Source: Avena insularis
Lineage: Eukaryota > Streptophyta > Magnoliopsida > Poales > Poaceae
Assembly: GCA_023614405.1 (NCBI GenBank)
Contig: CM042697.1
Span: 472,360,792 to 472,424,791 of the forward strand
DNA: 64,000 bases
Reading direction: 5' to 3'
Shown here one piece after another: positions 52,631-62,747 of the stretch. The position numbers and the translations under genes were made by a program. The notes under the pieces were generated by a model that did not search any database, had not been told where the DNA came from, and was given only the letters and a program-made list of their open reading frames with translations. The stretch's first letter is position 1. The number at the start of each line of letters is the position of its first letter.

Positions 52631-53308
52631 ATGGGCGCCCGAGACGGATTAGACTGGGTGGATCTGATCGCGCGATTTGCCCTGTGTCTCATCTATGGGG
52701 CGGGCGCTTGCGTGGTAGCGTTTATGTTCTATTTCGTGTGGGTAGCGATCACGTCGGGCAGCCCCGAGTACACGGTGACCATCACCGGCGTCGACGGCCT
52801 GGACCCAGTCGCCCTGGAGCACCAGGCGGCGGCCATGATCAGCCCCGTGTTCGACATCGCCCTGCGCATCGACAACATCCTCAACAAGGCCGACGAGCGG
52901 TGCATCGGGAAGCACTCCTCCGCGGTCGTGTCTTACGGGGACGCCGTGCTCGGCAGGGGCACCGTCCCGGAGCTCTGCGTCCAGGAGTTGGGGGAGGGCG
53001 AGACCGTGGCCACCGCGTGGGCCATGGACGTCCAGATGCCGCGCTTTCTGCGGAACCGGCTGGCCGGCGAGCTGGAGAGGGGCGAGGCGGTGCTGGATGT
53101 GGCCGTGCGGGCTCCCGGGAGCGGGAGGTGTTCCATACGGGATTGCGTTGATGGCGCGCCGGTGCGGAAGGACACCACCTGTTACGTACTCCGGTGCATG
53201 GACCTGTGTTTGGATTGCAAGTCCAAGATCGGCGGGGGGCCATCGCCTCCGTGTTCGGTTACTCACGTCGATCCACGGTCGACTACAACACATAGCTTTA
53301 AGCGTTAA
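52631..53308 (+). CDS. NDR1/HIN1-like (LEA_2) membrane protein
   Basis: A 225-residue intronless frame starting MGARDGLDWVDLIARF. Residues about 17-40 form one membrane span (LCLIYGAGACVVAFMFYFVWV), followed by SPEYTVTITGVDGLDP and the rest of a LEA_2-type beta domain with a conserved order: IALRI, VSYGDAVLGRGTVPELCVQE, AWAMDVQMPRFLRNRLAGEL, EAVLDVAVRA. That is how small grass NDR1/HIN1-like proteins are built: short cytosolic N-terminus, signal anchor, extracytosolic domain. Several Cys near the C-terminus (CSIRDCV, CYVLRCMDLCLDCK) may form disulfides. The start is ATG 52631; a TTG 15 bases upstream is in frame but is not a plant start. Related proteins act at the plasma membrane in defence and stress. 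The exact role is not known. Confidence 0.8.
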   Translation: MGARDGLDWVDLIARFALCLIYGAGACVVAFMFYFVWVAITSGSPEYTVTITGVDGLDPVALEHQAAAMISPVFDIALRIDNILNKADERCIGKHSSAVVSYGDAVLGRGTVPELCVQELGEGETVATAWAMDVQMPRFLRNRLAGELERGEAVLDVAVRAPGSGRCSIRDCVDGAPVRKDTTCYVLRCMDLCLDCKSKIGGGPSPPCSVTHVDPRSTTTHSFKR

Positions 53309-55225
53309 TAATTATTCCAGAAATAAGTGTCGCAGAAACGTATGTATATGCCCTTTGATAAAATCCGCAACACTTTTTTCTGAATGGAGGAAGTACTTTT
53401 TATTCTATGATACTGTAACTTTATTTCCAGCTAAGACGTTTATAGTTGTACTGAATTTTGTATTTAAAGAACTATGTGATTGTATTTTAAAAAAAAAAAT
53501 TAATTACATCTAACTTCTGCAACAATGCAGTACCCTAAAAGCATTATGGATACACAAAGCCTGAAAAAAGATGAGAAGAAAAAACGAAAAATTTCGCTAT
53601 AGAGATCTATTCCTTGAAAGCACTACAAACACCACAAATACAACACCCGAACTCAAAATTCTCCAAAATCGACACCTCCTAAAAGGAAACAGTGCACAAG
53701 CGTCATCGGCGTCCGATCATAGATCTTAGGTTTTTATCATGGAGAAAGTCTACCCTCAAAATAGTGTCTTCAACAAGATCATTGCCAGACACAACTAATT
53801 AAGGCCAGACCTTGGATTTTTTACCTTAAAAGATAACTTCTCCTGTCTTTGTGCATCTGAAAAAGTGAGGAATATTTTCGCGCTTAAGTTTAAAACCCAG
53901 AGGGGTCAGAGCTTCTCTCTATTTAACGATTTAGGTTTTAGATTGTAAAATTAGAGTGTTATAGGTTATGGCATGACCTTTGATTATTTCCTTGTTTTGG
54001 GATTAAATATGTTGAATTTGAATATTTAAAGTACAATATTTGAATTCAAACTAATAGAAATTTTAAATTCAAATATGAAGTGAACAATAAGGAATAAAAT
54101 AATAATCTTGATTATATAATTATGAAATCTTTATGTTACAAAGTTTAGATAAAGGATATTACGAGAATGTAAACAATTAAAAGGAATAGAAATAAAAGGA
54201 TTAATATTATTAAACACAATAAAATTATAAAGTCTTTACAATTTTCTAATAAAATAAAAGGTACAGAATAATATAAAAATAAAAACCTAAATTAAACCCT
54301 AAACTATTTTCTTCATCTTCTTGATTCTTTCTTGATCTTGTTTCCTGCAAACAAAAGACAAATAAAAATAGAAAATAAAATGGATTAGGGGGTTAGTTGT
54401 ACTCTTACACTGGCAATGTGTTGCATTAATTAACTCTTTATTGAGTAATATCAAAATTGGGCGAAATATAGAATCGGTTCATATCAAGGTTTGCCTCAGA
54501 CTTAGAATCATAGGCAGGAGCAGCGGCGGGGGGCTACGGGTGAGGCCGGACGCGGCACAGCCTTGGCCGCTTCTGCGATGGCGCGAACGAAGCAGACGGC
54601 GACGACGCGGTGGAACGGCGGTGGCGGCAGGAAGGCGGCGCCGACATCTCCTCCGAGGACACGTTAGCCGGTGGTTTGATTTGAAAATAATGAAAAATGT
54701 GCATCGTGCACAACAGTCTCCGTACTCGAGTTTGTTCTGGTCTGAGTTTTTTCTCTCCACACGTACGGGCTGTGTCGCACGCCCTGCTCCGACGGACGGG
54801 AGTAAGGAATGCGGCGGTGAGGTCTGCACGATCGCCGTGAGAGCGAGTGTGATACATGCTGTGTTAATGGCTGTCCCAGTGTGTAAAAAAAGCTTATGTT
54901 TTTGTGTCTCCTCGTGCTTAAATATGATGTTTTTTTTTGTCATTTTCTCTAATGCAGGTTTTGGATGGATTAAACGAACGAGGCCTAAAAGAGAAGAAGA
55001 AGCCGACTAGCCGGCCCATACCGCTCACTGGTTGTGTGTGTGGCTGGTCGGCATATATGTCCTCAGCTGGGCCAGTTGGAATGCCGAAAAAGTAGACAAC
55101 AATCAGCCCCTGTCCAACTCTCACGCTCTGCGTCCCCAAATATTGCCAGGCTACTACTAATGCCCGCAGATTAGCATTTAATATCGGCCCGTCTTCGCCA
55201 CCCAGCGCGCTCGGGCTGCGCAGTG
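53309..55225. other. AT-rich DNA, no gene supported
   Basis: 53309-54440 is AT-rich with no frame. AATAAG at 53323 could be the polyadenylation signal of the LEA_2 gene. The frame at 54441-55010 crosses a short GC-rich stretch and looks fortuitous. Confidence 0.4.
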
Positions 55226-55267
55226 CACACGCGCGCACGCGCGCGCGCGCGCGCACACACACACACA
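55226..55267. repeat. Alternating purine-pyrimidine tract (CG)n(CA)n
   Basis: About 42 bases of CACGCG, CGCGCGCGCGCG and CACACACACA without a break in alternation. Such tracts can adopt Z-DNA and are mutation-prone microsatellites. Confidence 0.85.
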
Positions 55268-55779
55268 GGCCTTCTGATCGATGCCGGCAGGCGGCATCAT
55301 TTCGACGCCGTCGTCCGCCGCCCATCGGCATATTTCCCGGTCGTAGACATGCAGAGCCGTGCTGCTCGGTTCTATCCACATGCACGTCTTCTTACCCGTC
55401 GGCGCCGTGCCGTGCATGGAGTCGCCGGGCGAATGCGGGACGCCAGGCCGGTTGCTGTATGCACGTACTGCGGCGGCGGTCGTACAGGATGCGCGCGCGA
55501 ACAGCTCTTCGTCCGGTGCGCGCTACGTCGGGCAAAACTGGAAACCAGAGCGAGAATGTGCGGGACGAATCACGATCCAGCCACTCTTCTCAGAGCTATA
55601 GAGATGCGTGCACCATATACGCATCCATTTTACATCCATGATTGTAGTCAACGACAGACTATAAAGCATGCATGAGAAACGGACCTACTACTACTAGTTC
55701 CGTTGTTGCGCCAGGCTTGAGCTGTTGTCGCGACCCGCTCCTCTGCCTTCAGCGCTAAGCTCTCTATCAGATTCAGGTT

Positions 55780-55813
55780 TCTTTAAGTAATAAATGCCCT
55801 TTATCGGAAAAAA
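55780..55813 (+). mobile_element. 34-bp LINE 3' stub with 14-bp target duplication
   Basis: ATCAGATTCAGGTT at 55766-55779 is repeated perfectly at 55814-55827. Between them are only 34 bases, TCTTTAAGTAATAAATGCCC followed by TTTATCGG and a run of A. This is the very end of a LINE 3' UTR, inserted by target-primed reverse transcription that stopped almost at once. Confidence 0.8.
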
Positions 55814-56033
55814 ATCAGATTCAGGTTACGGAGCTTGTTGTCAGTCTTAGCAAGCCATTGGACAGCCTGGGAAATTATCATCCTGGGTACACTGGGGAAC
55901 CTGGCTTAGTACCGGAAATGATCACATTTTCAAAGGAATTTCTCCTGGCGTCTAGAGATGCAGAAAGAGATTCAAAGAGGGGGTGGCTTTGCAGCTGCAT
56001 CCACAAGGCCACTAGAAAAACTTATGTTGGTTT

Positions 56034-57737
56034 TGTTTTCAAGGAGAGACATATCGAGACATATCATTTTCATAGAAGGAGGGCCAAGAGGCCAAGTTTT
56101 ACAACGCGCCGTGGCACATGCGTCAAAGATGCAACTCCACGCCGCCTCAGGGATAGCAAACACAACCTAAGCAACTACTCGCGGCATCTCCACTTATCTA
56201 CCTGCTCTAGACAGTCGCGGAAAAGCCCTCCAGAGGTCTGCCTACGCGGCAATCTTCCGGATGATCTCTCCGGAAGAAGGAGCGGCCCCTTCGAAGGCTA
56301 CGTCGTTCCGGTGACGCCATAGCGTCCAGCAAACCAAAGAGATCCATGTCCAGAGGCCGCGCCCGCAGCCTTTGCCACCTCGCCTATCTTGGAGCTAAGT
56401 AACGAACTTGGAGTCATGCTCCGGCATCCAATGCATCTTGTTCCACTAGCCCAGGCAGGCTACCCAAACCTCGCAGGCTAGGACGCAACCCATGAAAAGA
56501 TGGTCGATGGTTTCTCCACATTGGTCACAGAAGGGGCATGCCACTGGATGTTGAAGACCACGCCGGCTCAGCCTGTCGGCGGTCTAGCATCTGTTCCTCA
56601 TGGCTAACCAAAGCGTTACTTTACAACTGGCAGGGGCTCGGGATCGCCAGATCTGAAGACCCCCGGCCATCAAAGTTCGTCCAGTAAAAAGAGCCTGGTA
56701 GGAGGATTGGGTTGTGTAACAGTTGCTCGGGTCCCAGTTCCACTTGAAAACATCTTGCGTCCCCTCTGTCGGGGTGATTTCTTTGACTCGATCCGCCACC
56801 TCGAGGAGCTCCCTGATGGCTACTGCGTTGAGGTCTAGGGGACATCATGCATGCAGTCCCCTGCTAGACCTTCACGCGCACGACGTATGGAGGTTACATT
56901 TGGTGGGACCGCTGCGAAGAGGCTTGGAGCGACGTCGCAGAGCCGCCTACATGGTAGCCACTTGTCCGTCCAGAAGAAGGTAGTTGCTCCGTCCCCTAGC
57001 ACCGAGGTAGTCGCCGTGTCGAAGAGCCGCCTTGAGATCTCTAGGACACAAATGTCGAGGTCGTGCCATGGCTTGTCCACCTCCACACGCTTCAGCCACA
57101 ACCATCTGGCCCTCGGCGCAATGTTCATGAGGAGCGCGTTGGGAATGCCAAGACCCCCAACTCATTGGGCATGCACACCCCGTCCCATGCCACCAGGCAG
57201 TGCCCTCCATGCACGTCCTTCCTCTCCTTCCAAAGAAAGACGCGAATACTTTTCTCAATGGCGGTGATGATTTCAATGGGAATGTTGAGGGACATCATGG
57301 ATAAGATAGGTATGGCGGATAAAGTTGTCTTGGCGAGTTTGAGCTGCCATCCTCTGTTGAGCATGGAGGCTTTCCACGATGGAAGCTTGGCGACCACCAG
57401 GTCTATCAGCGCCTGGAGTTGTGCCACTGACGGTTTCGTAGGGAGAGCAACAACCCTAGGCAACGAAGGGGGAACTGCGTGATGGGGCAGTCTAGCTCCC
57501 GTTCCACCAGGTCTCTGTCCTCGGCCGAGCACCTAATCAGGTTTGCCAAGCATTTATCAAAGTTGGTACGTTGGCCGGACGCCTCCCCAAAGTCCTCGAT
57601 GGTCCCGAAAATCACTTGGAAATCCACCACTGATGGTCTCAGAAAAATGACCACATCATCTTCGTAGATCGATGTATGGTTCTAGAGGCATGTGGCTGCA
57701 AGTCGAGTGAGCAGCCCATGTTCTTTTGCCTTCACAG
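56034..57737 (-). mobile_element. 5'-truncated LINE with RT and zf-RVT remnants, minus strand
   Basis: A 13-bp duplication CTTATGTTGGTTT flanks it (56021-56033 and 57738-57750). The minus-strand 3' end has the A-rich tail GAAAACAAAA. Reading frames on the minus strand, broken by shifts and stops, give pieces of plant LINE ORF2: FGEASGQRTNFDKCLA, KLPSWKASMLNRGWQLKLAK and LVAWDGVCMPNELGVLAF (end of RT, 57125-57660), SVLGDGATTFFWTDKWLP (56870-57000), and FKWNWDPSNCYTTQSSYQAL with CPFCDQCGETIDHLFMGC (zinc-binding region, 56480-56760). The catalytic part of RT and the endonuclease are missing. Confidence 0.88.
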
Positions 57738-57750
57738 CTTATGTTGGTTT

Positions 57751-58021
57751 GAAAGTTGGGTGCATTCGTCTGTATAATGTATTATGCTCCTTTCTGTAGA
57801 CAGAATCTTTAGCTAGGATTATGTACTACAGACACTCTTTTATTCAGGAAAATATAAATTAGCTACGATGAGAGAGCTGGTAGTTAGGCAAGCGGCCTTG
57901 ACCAATTCGCCCCTTCCTTCCCAAGAACCCCGACTAACTGAACTAACCGTCGAAGATAAGATTCCTTCCTGGTACGTATGGCCCACCCTGCCCAATTATA
58001 TCTAACCAAGGTTTATCCTTA
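57751..58021. other. No gene seen
   Basis: Short stretch between the LINE and a MITE; nothing recognisable. Confidence 0.4.
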
Positions 58022-58377
58022 AGAGCAAGTGCAGCGACATCCTAATATTTTCTCTCCTATATGTGTATGTAGGGGTCTCTTCTAAAAATGTTCTTTCTTT
58101 AAATTTTGCTTACCTTCAGCAGTTACCCTAAATTATTTCCTCTATATCATAATCATATATATTTTATCAGTTTTTTTACCTAACAACTCACTCATCCACA
58201 TAGAACCAACATATAGGAGAGGTCTCCACTCTTCCAATACATAGGGGAGAAGGCGGACTGGGTTGGAGGCGCGGATCGTCAGGGACGTGTATAGGAGAGC
58301 TGCTAGAGACTTGTTTTCCACTCTCTTTTCCTATAATTTCTATCGGGATGACTATTGGAACCTGCTGGACTTGCTCT
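58022..58377. mobile_element. PIF/Harbinger (Tourist-like) MITE
   Basis: Terminal inverted repeat AGAGCAAGTGCAGC at the left and GCTGGACTTGCTCT at the right. The flanking triplets (TAA / TGA) are close to the TWA duplication expected. 356 bp, non-coding, with internal CATATAGGAGAG / CTCTCCTATATG words. Confidence 0.75.
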
Positions 58378-59080
58378 GACCGCTCCATTACATGAATCAG
58401 ACTACACTTATTGTAAAACAGTTCGGTGAGGCAGAGAAACTGTGGACACGTGGGAGCATAGAGGACAGCGCAGTCACCGAAATCTGTCAATGGCTTGACT
58501 CAGTCCTGTGGTTCTCCTAGCCAAACGTCACCACACACGTCAGAGAGCCCCCCTGCTTGACTTGTTCTAGACGTGGCCTAATCCAGGGGCACATGGTCGC
58601 CACTTTGTTTACCTGAAAATACCCCAACGAATCAGCTGAACGAATCCACATCATGCGTGCATGTATGGTTCGTTCTTCCGTCAGGAAGATTTCTGTGGTT
58701 CCAGAAGATCGATCGAGGGCATCCATTTGTTCTCTTGCAGGGAGAGTAATTCAAAGATCAGTGACAGTGAACTGTTTCCAGCCTTTTGTTACGTGCTAAC
58801 CGGTATAGTACTGCCTTGGGTAAAAAATGTACTCATGTGTTTTGGTAGGTTGAACACTGTACAGTATGCCGTTGTTGTTGGACTCGTCGACTGAGTATGA
58901 TAAGCATGTAGTACGTCTGAGCAGATTTGTTGTCACGTCTCGTCAGTCAGTATCGAGCTAATTCGGTACCATGTCCTATCTGATCCCCGTATATTGAGAT
59001 ATAAAGTTACCGACGATGTTGCTTGTGCAATTGGTATGTGCATATTAATTTACTCTACGATTTACTTTTCAGGGTCGAGA
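58378..59080. other. No gene seen
   Basis: Mixed sequence, short frames only. Confidence 0.4.
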
Positions 59081-59082
59081 TA

Positions 59083-59412
59083 TTTGCAATTTTCTTTAAT
59101 AATATGATTTTTTATTAATTTTCACGAATGATATATAATTTTGATAAATTTCAAATCTAGCGCGGTCTTGGGGTTTGAACTTCCGATAAAAGACCTATCA
59201 GGAGTAAGTACCTTTCGAAAGTTTAATTCCCGACCAATTGGTCAGAGGCAAGCCATGGCAAGTGCTTGTCGAGTACTAGTCGGGAGCTAAACTCCCGAAA
59301 GGTAGTTCAAATCCTGAGCCCGCGCTAGATTTAAAATTTGTCAAAATTATATATTATTTCTAAAATTCAATAAAAATCATATTATTTAAGAAAAAATTAA
59401 CGAGATATTTAC
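59083..59412. repeat. Fold-back MITE-like repeat
   Basis: Arms of about 115 bases are inverted: AATAATATGATTTTTTATTA / AAATAATATGATTTTTATTG, ATATATAATTTTGATAAATT and AAATCTAGCGCGG / CCGCGCTAGATTT. The middle contains GGTCAGAGGCAAGCCATGG. No frame. Family not recognised. Confidence 0.7.
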
Positions 59413-59429
59413 ACGAGCTAGATACACCT

Positions 59430-60180
59430 AACCAAGTCGTCAAGTCGAGATGGATCTCGTAACGTTGAGGGCACTACGTATGCAGCTACGCCTACGTTGG
59501 TAGGTTGATTTGTCGTTTGCATTTGACTAGTGGTTGGGTCAAGCAAAGGAGACGTGCCCGTTGAGGCAACAATTAGTGGTACGGTGGCGCATGCATGCGT
59601 GATGCGGCATGTCCTCCATTAATTGCCGCATGCTACTAGTACTATCATATGTCTCTCCGGATGTGAGTGGTTTCGTAGAGATTTGTCATTTTTCAGCAGA
59701 AAAAGAAACAAGAGACGAGTGCTTAGACTGAAGATTTGGTTTACATGGACAACAATGCCTCGTTCCTTTTTTTAAAAATGGGAATCATATCTATGAACAT
59801 ATTTTTTTTGAAAAAGTATCTGGATGTAGCCACTGATTTACTCACAAATTAAACGTGCAATATCAATTTCAAATGCATTGTATTATGCGATATAAAAATG
59901 AGAAAAATTTAGATCTAAAGAATTTTGGGTTAAGATTTTGCAAGTTTGTGTGATACAACATCGACTATGACTTATTTTCTGAGTTTTCTATAACATCTTA
60001 ATATGATTTTAAAAATAAAATAAAGAGAGCACTGGAACTCAGAAGCCAAAGACCAAGTGGTTACTGTTTCTCAAGATACATTGACGCAACGGCTGAACGG
60101 AATGTAAACACAATCTAACTAGTATCTGCCACTACCAGGTGGATACTGACAGTGAACGGAGTGATCGAGGGAAATCTATC
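59430..60180. other. Distal upstream region of the VQ gene, no gene
   Basis: AT-rich with no transposon ends detected. Confidence 0.4.
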
Positions 60181-60204
60181 TATCTCGGTGCAGATTAAAT
60201 GGAT

Positions 60205-60210
60205 CACGTG
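60205..60210 (+). promoter_or_regulatory. G-box upstream of the VQ gene
   Basis: CACGTG, with a second ACGTGG-core site (CACGTGG) at 60468-60474 and a third ACGT core (TACGTGGC) near 60522. Clustered ACGT sites are typical targets of bZIP/ABF factors; a role in stress or ABA response is inferred. Confidence 0.4.
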
Positions 60211-60690
60211 CAGAAAATGAGGTGGGTTCTTCTCTCCACACAAAACGGATTCCCTCGCCGTCTCCATCCGCCCATTCGTCCGCTTGCCAGCCGCATGCTC
60301 TGCGCTTTCCCAGCTCCGGCCGAACCTTCCTTCTTCGTTCCCGGCGAAGTACCCATCGGAAAACAAAAGTTGGATCGATCGCCGCGCGTGGCGGCCGGCG
60401 GACCACGGCCGAACGGAGCTCCGGCGAAGTGGACCCGTATGTAGCTTCTTCTTCGTGTAGGCGCATGCACGTGGAAACGTGCGGGGCTGCGGGCCACCGG
60501 TTGGCGGGCCCGCCGCGGCACCTACGTGGCACGGTGGCAGGGACGGATCAACGACGCTTCCCGGAAGGTGGAAAGCGTCACGGGGCTGGTCAGCCAGCCA
60601 CCTTCGAGACGGCGACTCGTCAGCCAACCGCCACCGTCCATCACGCCTCCCTTGCCGATCCAACCGTCGAGACAGACCTTCGTCCACCGT

Positions 60691-60696
60691 TTGACC
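60691..60696 (+). promoter_or_regulatory. W-box next to the VQ gene TATA box
   Basis: TTGACC, the core WRKY binding site, 19 bases before the TATA box. VQ proteins bind WRKY factors, so feedback control is plausible. One six-base site alone is weak evidence. Confidence 0.4.
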
Positions 60697-60714
60697 CATG
60701 GCCTGCCTGGTCGC

Positions 60715-60721
60715 TATAAAT
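60715..60721 (+). promoter_or_regulatory. TATA box of the VQ gene
   Basis: TATAAAT in GGTCGCTATAAATCGCC, 104-110 bases before the ATG. The leader between is CT/C-rich (GAGCTCTTCCACCCAACACC), as is common for grass genes. Confidence 0.75.
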
Positions 60722-60824
60722 CGCCCGCCTCGCCGCCGGACTCGAGCTCTTCCACCCAACACCCTCTGCTCCGCAACCAATTCACTCTTCCCGGACGCTC
60801 CGACCGACAAACCCACTGCTTGCC

Positions 60825-61469
60825 ATGGCGATGAGCGACACTGGGTCGAGCCTGGCCGACTGGTCCGACGACCTCTACCACTACGCCCCCAGCCCGGGCC
60901 TGTCCCTTGGCGCTGCCATGGACGCCGGCGCGGCCATCCTCGCCAACACAGCCGCCGCCGCGACGCCGACGAGCCCGGCGTCGGCGGGGTCCGGCGACGG
61001 GAGCCCCACGAGCGCCTCCGCCGGGACCGGGATCCTGGGCCCGTGGGTGGCGGGCAAGCCGTCGGCGGGGAGGAAGCGCGCCCGCGCGTCGCGCCGCGCG
61101 CCCGTCACCATGCTCAACACGGACGCCGCCAACTTCCGCGCCATGGTACAGCAGTTCACCGGCATCCCCACGCCCCCCGCCGGCCCGATCATCAACTTCG
61201 GCGTCCCCGACTACGGCTTCCACCGCCAGCCGCTGATGCAGCCGGCGGCGGCGGCGGCGTCCGTGTCCTTCGACCACCACCTCCACCAGCGGCAGCAGTA
61301 CGCCGGCGCGGCGTTCGACTACGGCATGCAGCAGTCTCTCTCCAGCGGCCACGGCGGCGTGTTCGGGCACGGGCTCGGCGCGCTGGAGGACAGGATGCTC
61401 CTGCAGAGCTTGCAGGCGGCGCAGATGCCCGGGGCGCACACCGGCGCTCATCATGGCTACTTTGCTTAA
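60825..61469 (+). CDS. VQ motif-containing protein
   Basis: An intronless 214-residue frame starting MAMSDTGSSLADWSDDLY. The VQ motif is FRAMVQQFTG at residues 104-113 (F-x-x-x-V-Q-x-F-T-G), preceded by a basic stretch GRKRARASRRAP (82-93) that can serve as a nuclear localisation signal. N-terminal Ala/Ser/Pro-rich and C-terminal Gln/Gly/His-rich parts are low complexity. VQ proteins are small nuclear cofactors that bind the WRKY domain and modulate defence, growth and stress genes. Length and lack of introns fit the family. ATG context CTTGCCATGG is strong; a second ATG two codons later gives nearly the same product. The long minus-strand frame over the promoter (60115-60816) and the frames overlapping the CDS are shadows. 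Confidence 0.93.
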   Translation: MAMSDTGSSLADWSDDLYHYAPSPGLSLGAAMDAGAAILANTAAAATPTSPASAGSGDGSPTSASAGTGILGPWVAGKPSAGRKRARASRRAPVTMLNTDAANFRAMVQQFTGIPTPPAGPIINFGVPDYGFHRQPLMQPAAAAASVSFDHHLHQRQQYAGAAFDYGMQQSLSSGHGGVFGHGLGALEDRMLLQSLQAAQMPGAHTGAHHGYFA

Positions 61470-61559
61470 TCTGACGGATTAAATAAGGCACGTACTGCAT
61501 GGAATTAATCGACTTAGAAACAGCTACGTAGTAGTAATAGATCAATCTGCGTTACTGGA

Positions 61560-61907
61560 ACTTCTGTTCGAATTGCTTCCCATGTTTGTTCAATTCTCAC
61601 ACGTTTGCAGCGATGTCAATATTAAGATCTTGTCAGTAATGTTGCCACTCTCCCAGCTCATGCGGGCTCTGATGCTCATAATGGAAGAAAACGATTGATG
61701 AGCTATCTGGTGATGGGTGTGGGTGGATTGGTTTACAAGCAAGGTCTGACGGATTTGATTGGTCGGCGCCGAAGGATGGAGGGGTCACCCAATGGACGGG
61801 ACAGGGGAACAGAAATGCATGCTTGCGAGGGTGACTAGCTGATGACGTCGATAAGTCAAAGTCAGAGTTGTCCTGCTGCGCTGCGTGCAAAATATACGAC
61901 ACATTTA
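61560..61907. other. 3' flank of the VQ gene
   Basis: Presumed 3' untranslated and intergenic DNA. No separate gene; the minus-strand frame at 61633-62160 has no recognisable domain. Confidence 0.4.
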
Positions 61908-62160
61908 GGGCCTGTTTGGTTGGGCCCATGCCACGTTTCTCACACCACGCGGCCAAAAATAGCCTGTTTAAAAAACTGGGCTGTATAAAATCTTTGCACC
62001 GTACGATTCTTAAAGCAGACCAAAACTTGTTCCGCTGAGAACGCCGAAATCGGCCGTTTTCACGGAGCAAGGTCAAGCGTGGCGTGCCTGCTGCTTGCAC
62101 GCGTGGGGAAGCGCGAAAGACGGGGCGTTTTCGCCTAAACCCTAAGGTCACTCCGTTCAC
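61908..62160 (+). repeat. Left end of a Tourist/Harbinger-like or hAT-like element
   Basis: GGGCCTGTTTGGTTGGGCCC after TTA is a frequent terminus of grass TIR elements. No matching right end is in view, so extent and class remain open. Confidence 0.45.
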
Positions 62161-62747
62161 CGCCTAGTCCCACTCCCCTCACGACGATTCATCAGGGCCG
62201 CCGCTCCTCTGCCTCCCCCCCGTTTTGCGGCGTTAGCATAGGCCAGGTGAGCGCGCACAGCCTATGTGTTGTCGTTCAAGTCGAGAAGCTCGCCGGTGGC
62301 GAGAGGCGGCCCTCGCGAGGGCGCTCAGGGTTCCCGTGCCCATCTGCTCGCGCGGAACTAGGGCAACCACATCGGCGGCCGCGGCGGCGGCTGCATCGAC
62401 TACGACAGCGGAGGAAGTGGCATAAGCGGCCGAGCAGGCCGGAGAAGCCACGCCAGAGTCGGGGTTACCCTCGACTCGAATAGGGTTTTTCCGGCCACGT
62501 CGGCGGCCCCAATCCCCGCGCCCGGAGCTTCTTCTCTCGCTCCGGCGACGCATTCTATGGCTCCCTCGTCATTGACTGGGCCACCGCCGACCAGGGTAAG
62601 TTCCCGATCTACATTGCGGTTAGGGTTTGGTCCCAAATCGGCGGCAGTTAAGTCTCAATTTTCGGTAGTTCTTGCGTGATTTGGGGCTCTACGTAGTATG
62701 TAACAATGGATTTCGTAGTTTTGTTGCCCGATTCGTCAATTTGGATG
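62160..62747 (+). other. Exon-like GC-rich stretch ending at a splice-donor consensus
   Basis: A C/T-rich leader (CCCACTCCCCTCACGACG), a GC-rich block and CGACCAG|G|GTAAGTTCCC (donor GT at 62596) followed by an intron-like TTAGGGTTTGG/TTTCGGTAG sequence look like the first exon of a grass gene. No frame through it is convincing. The LTR at 62748 cuts into the putative intron. It may be an exon captured by the element at 61908, or a real 5' UTR of a gene beyond the window. Confidence 0.35.

Noticed and set aside
54441..55010. 190-codon frame as a gene
   Set aside because: Arg-rich then hydrophobic without a domain, no TATA box at a sensible distance, and overlapped by equal frames on the other strand.
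60115..60816. 234-codon minus-strand frame next to the VQ gene
   Set aside because: It covers the promoter of the VQ gene, has no domain, and appears to be a shadow of GC-rich DNA.
60714..61454. Long minus-strand frame opposite the VQ coding region
   Set aside because: Antisense shadow of a high-GC coding sequence with strong third-position bias.
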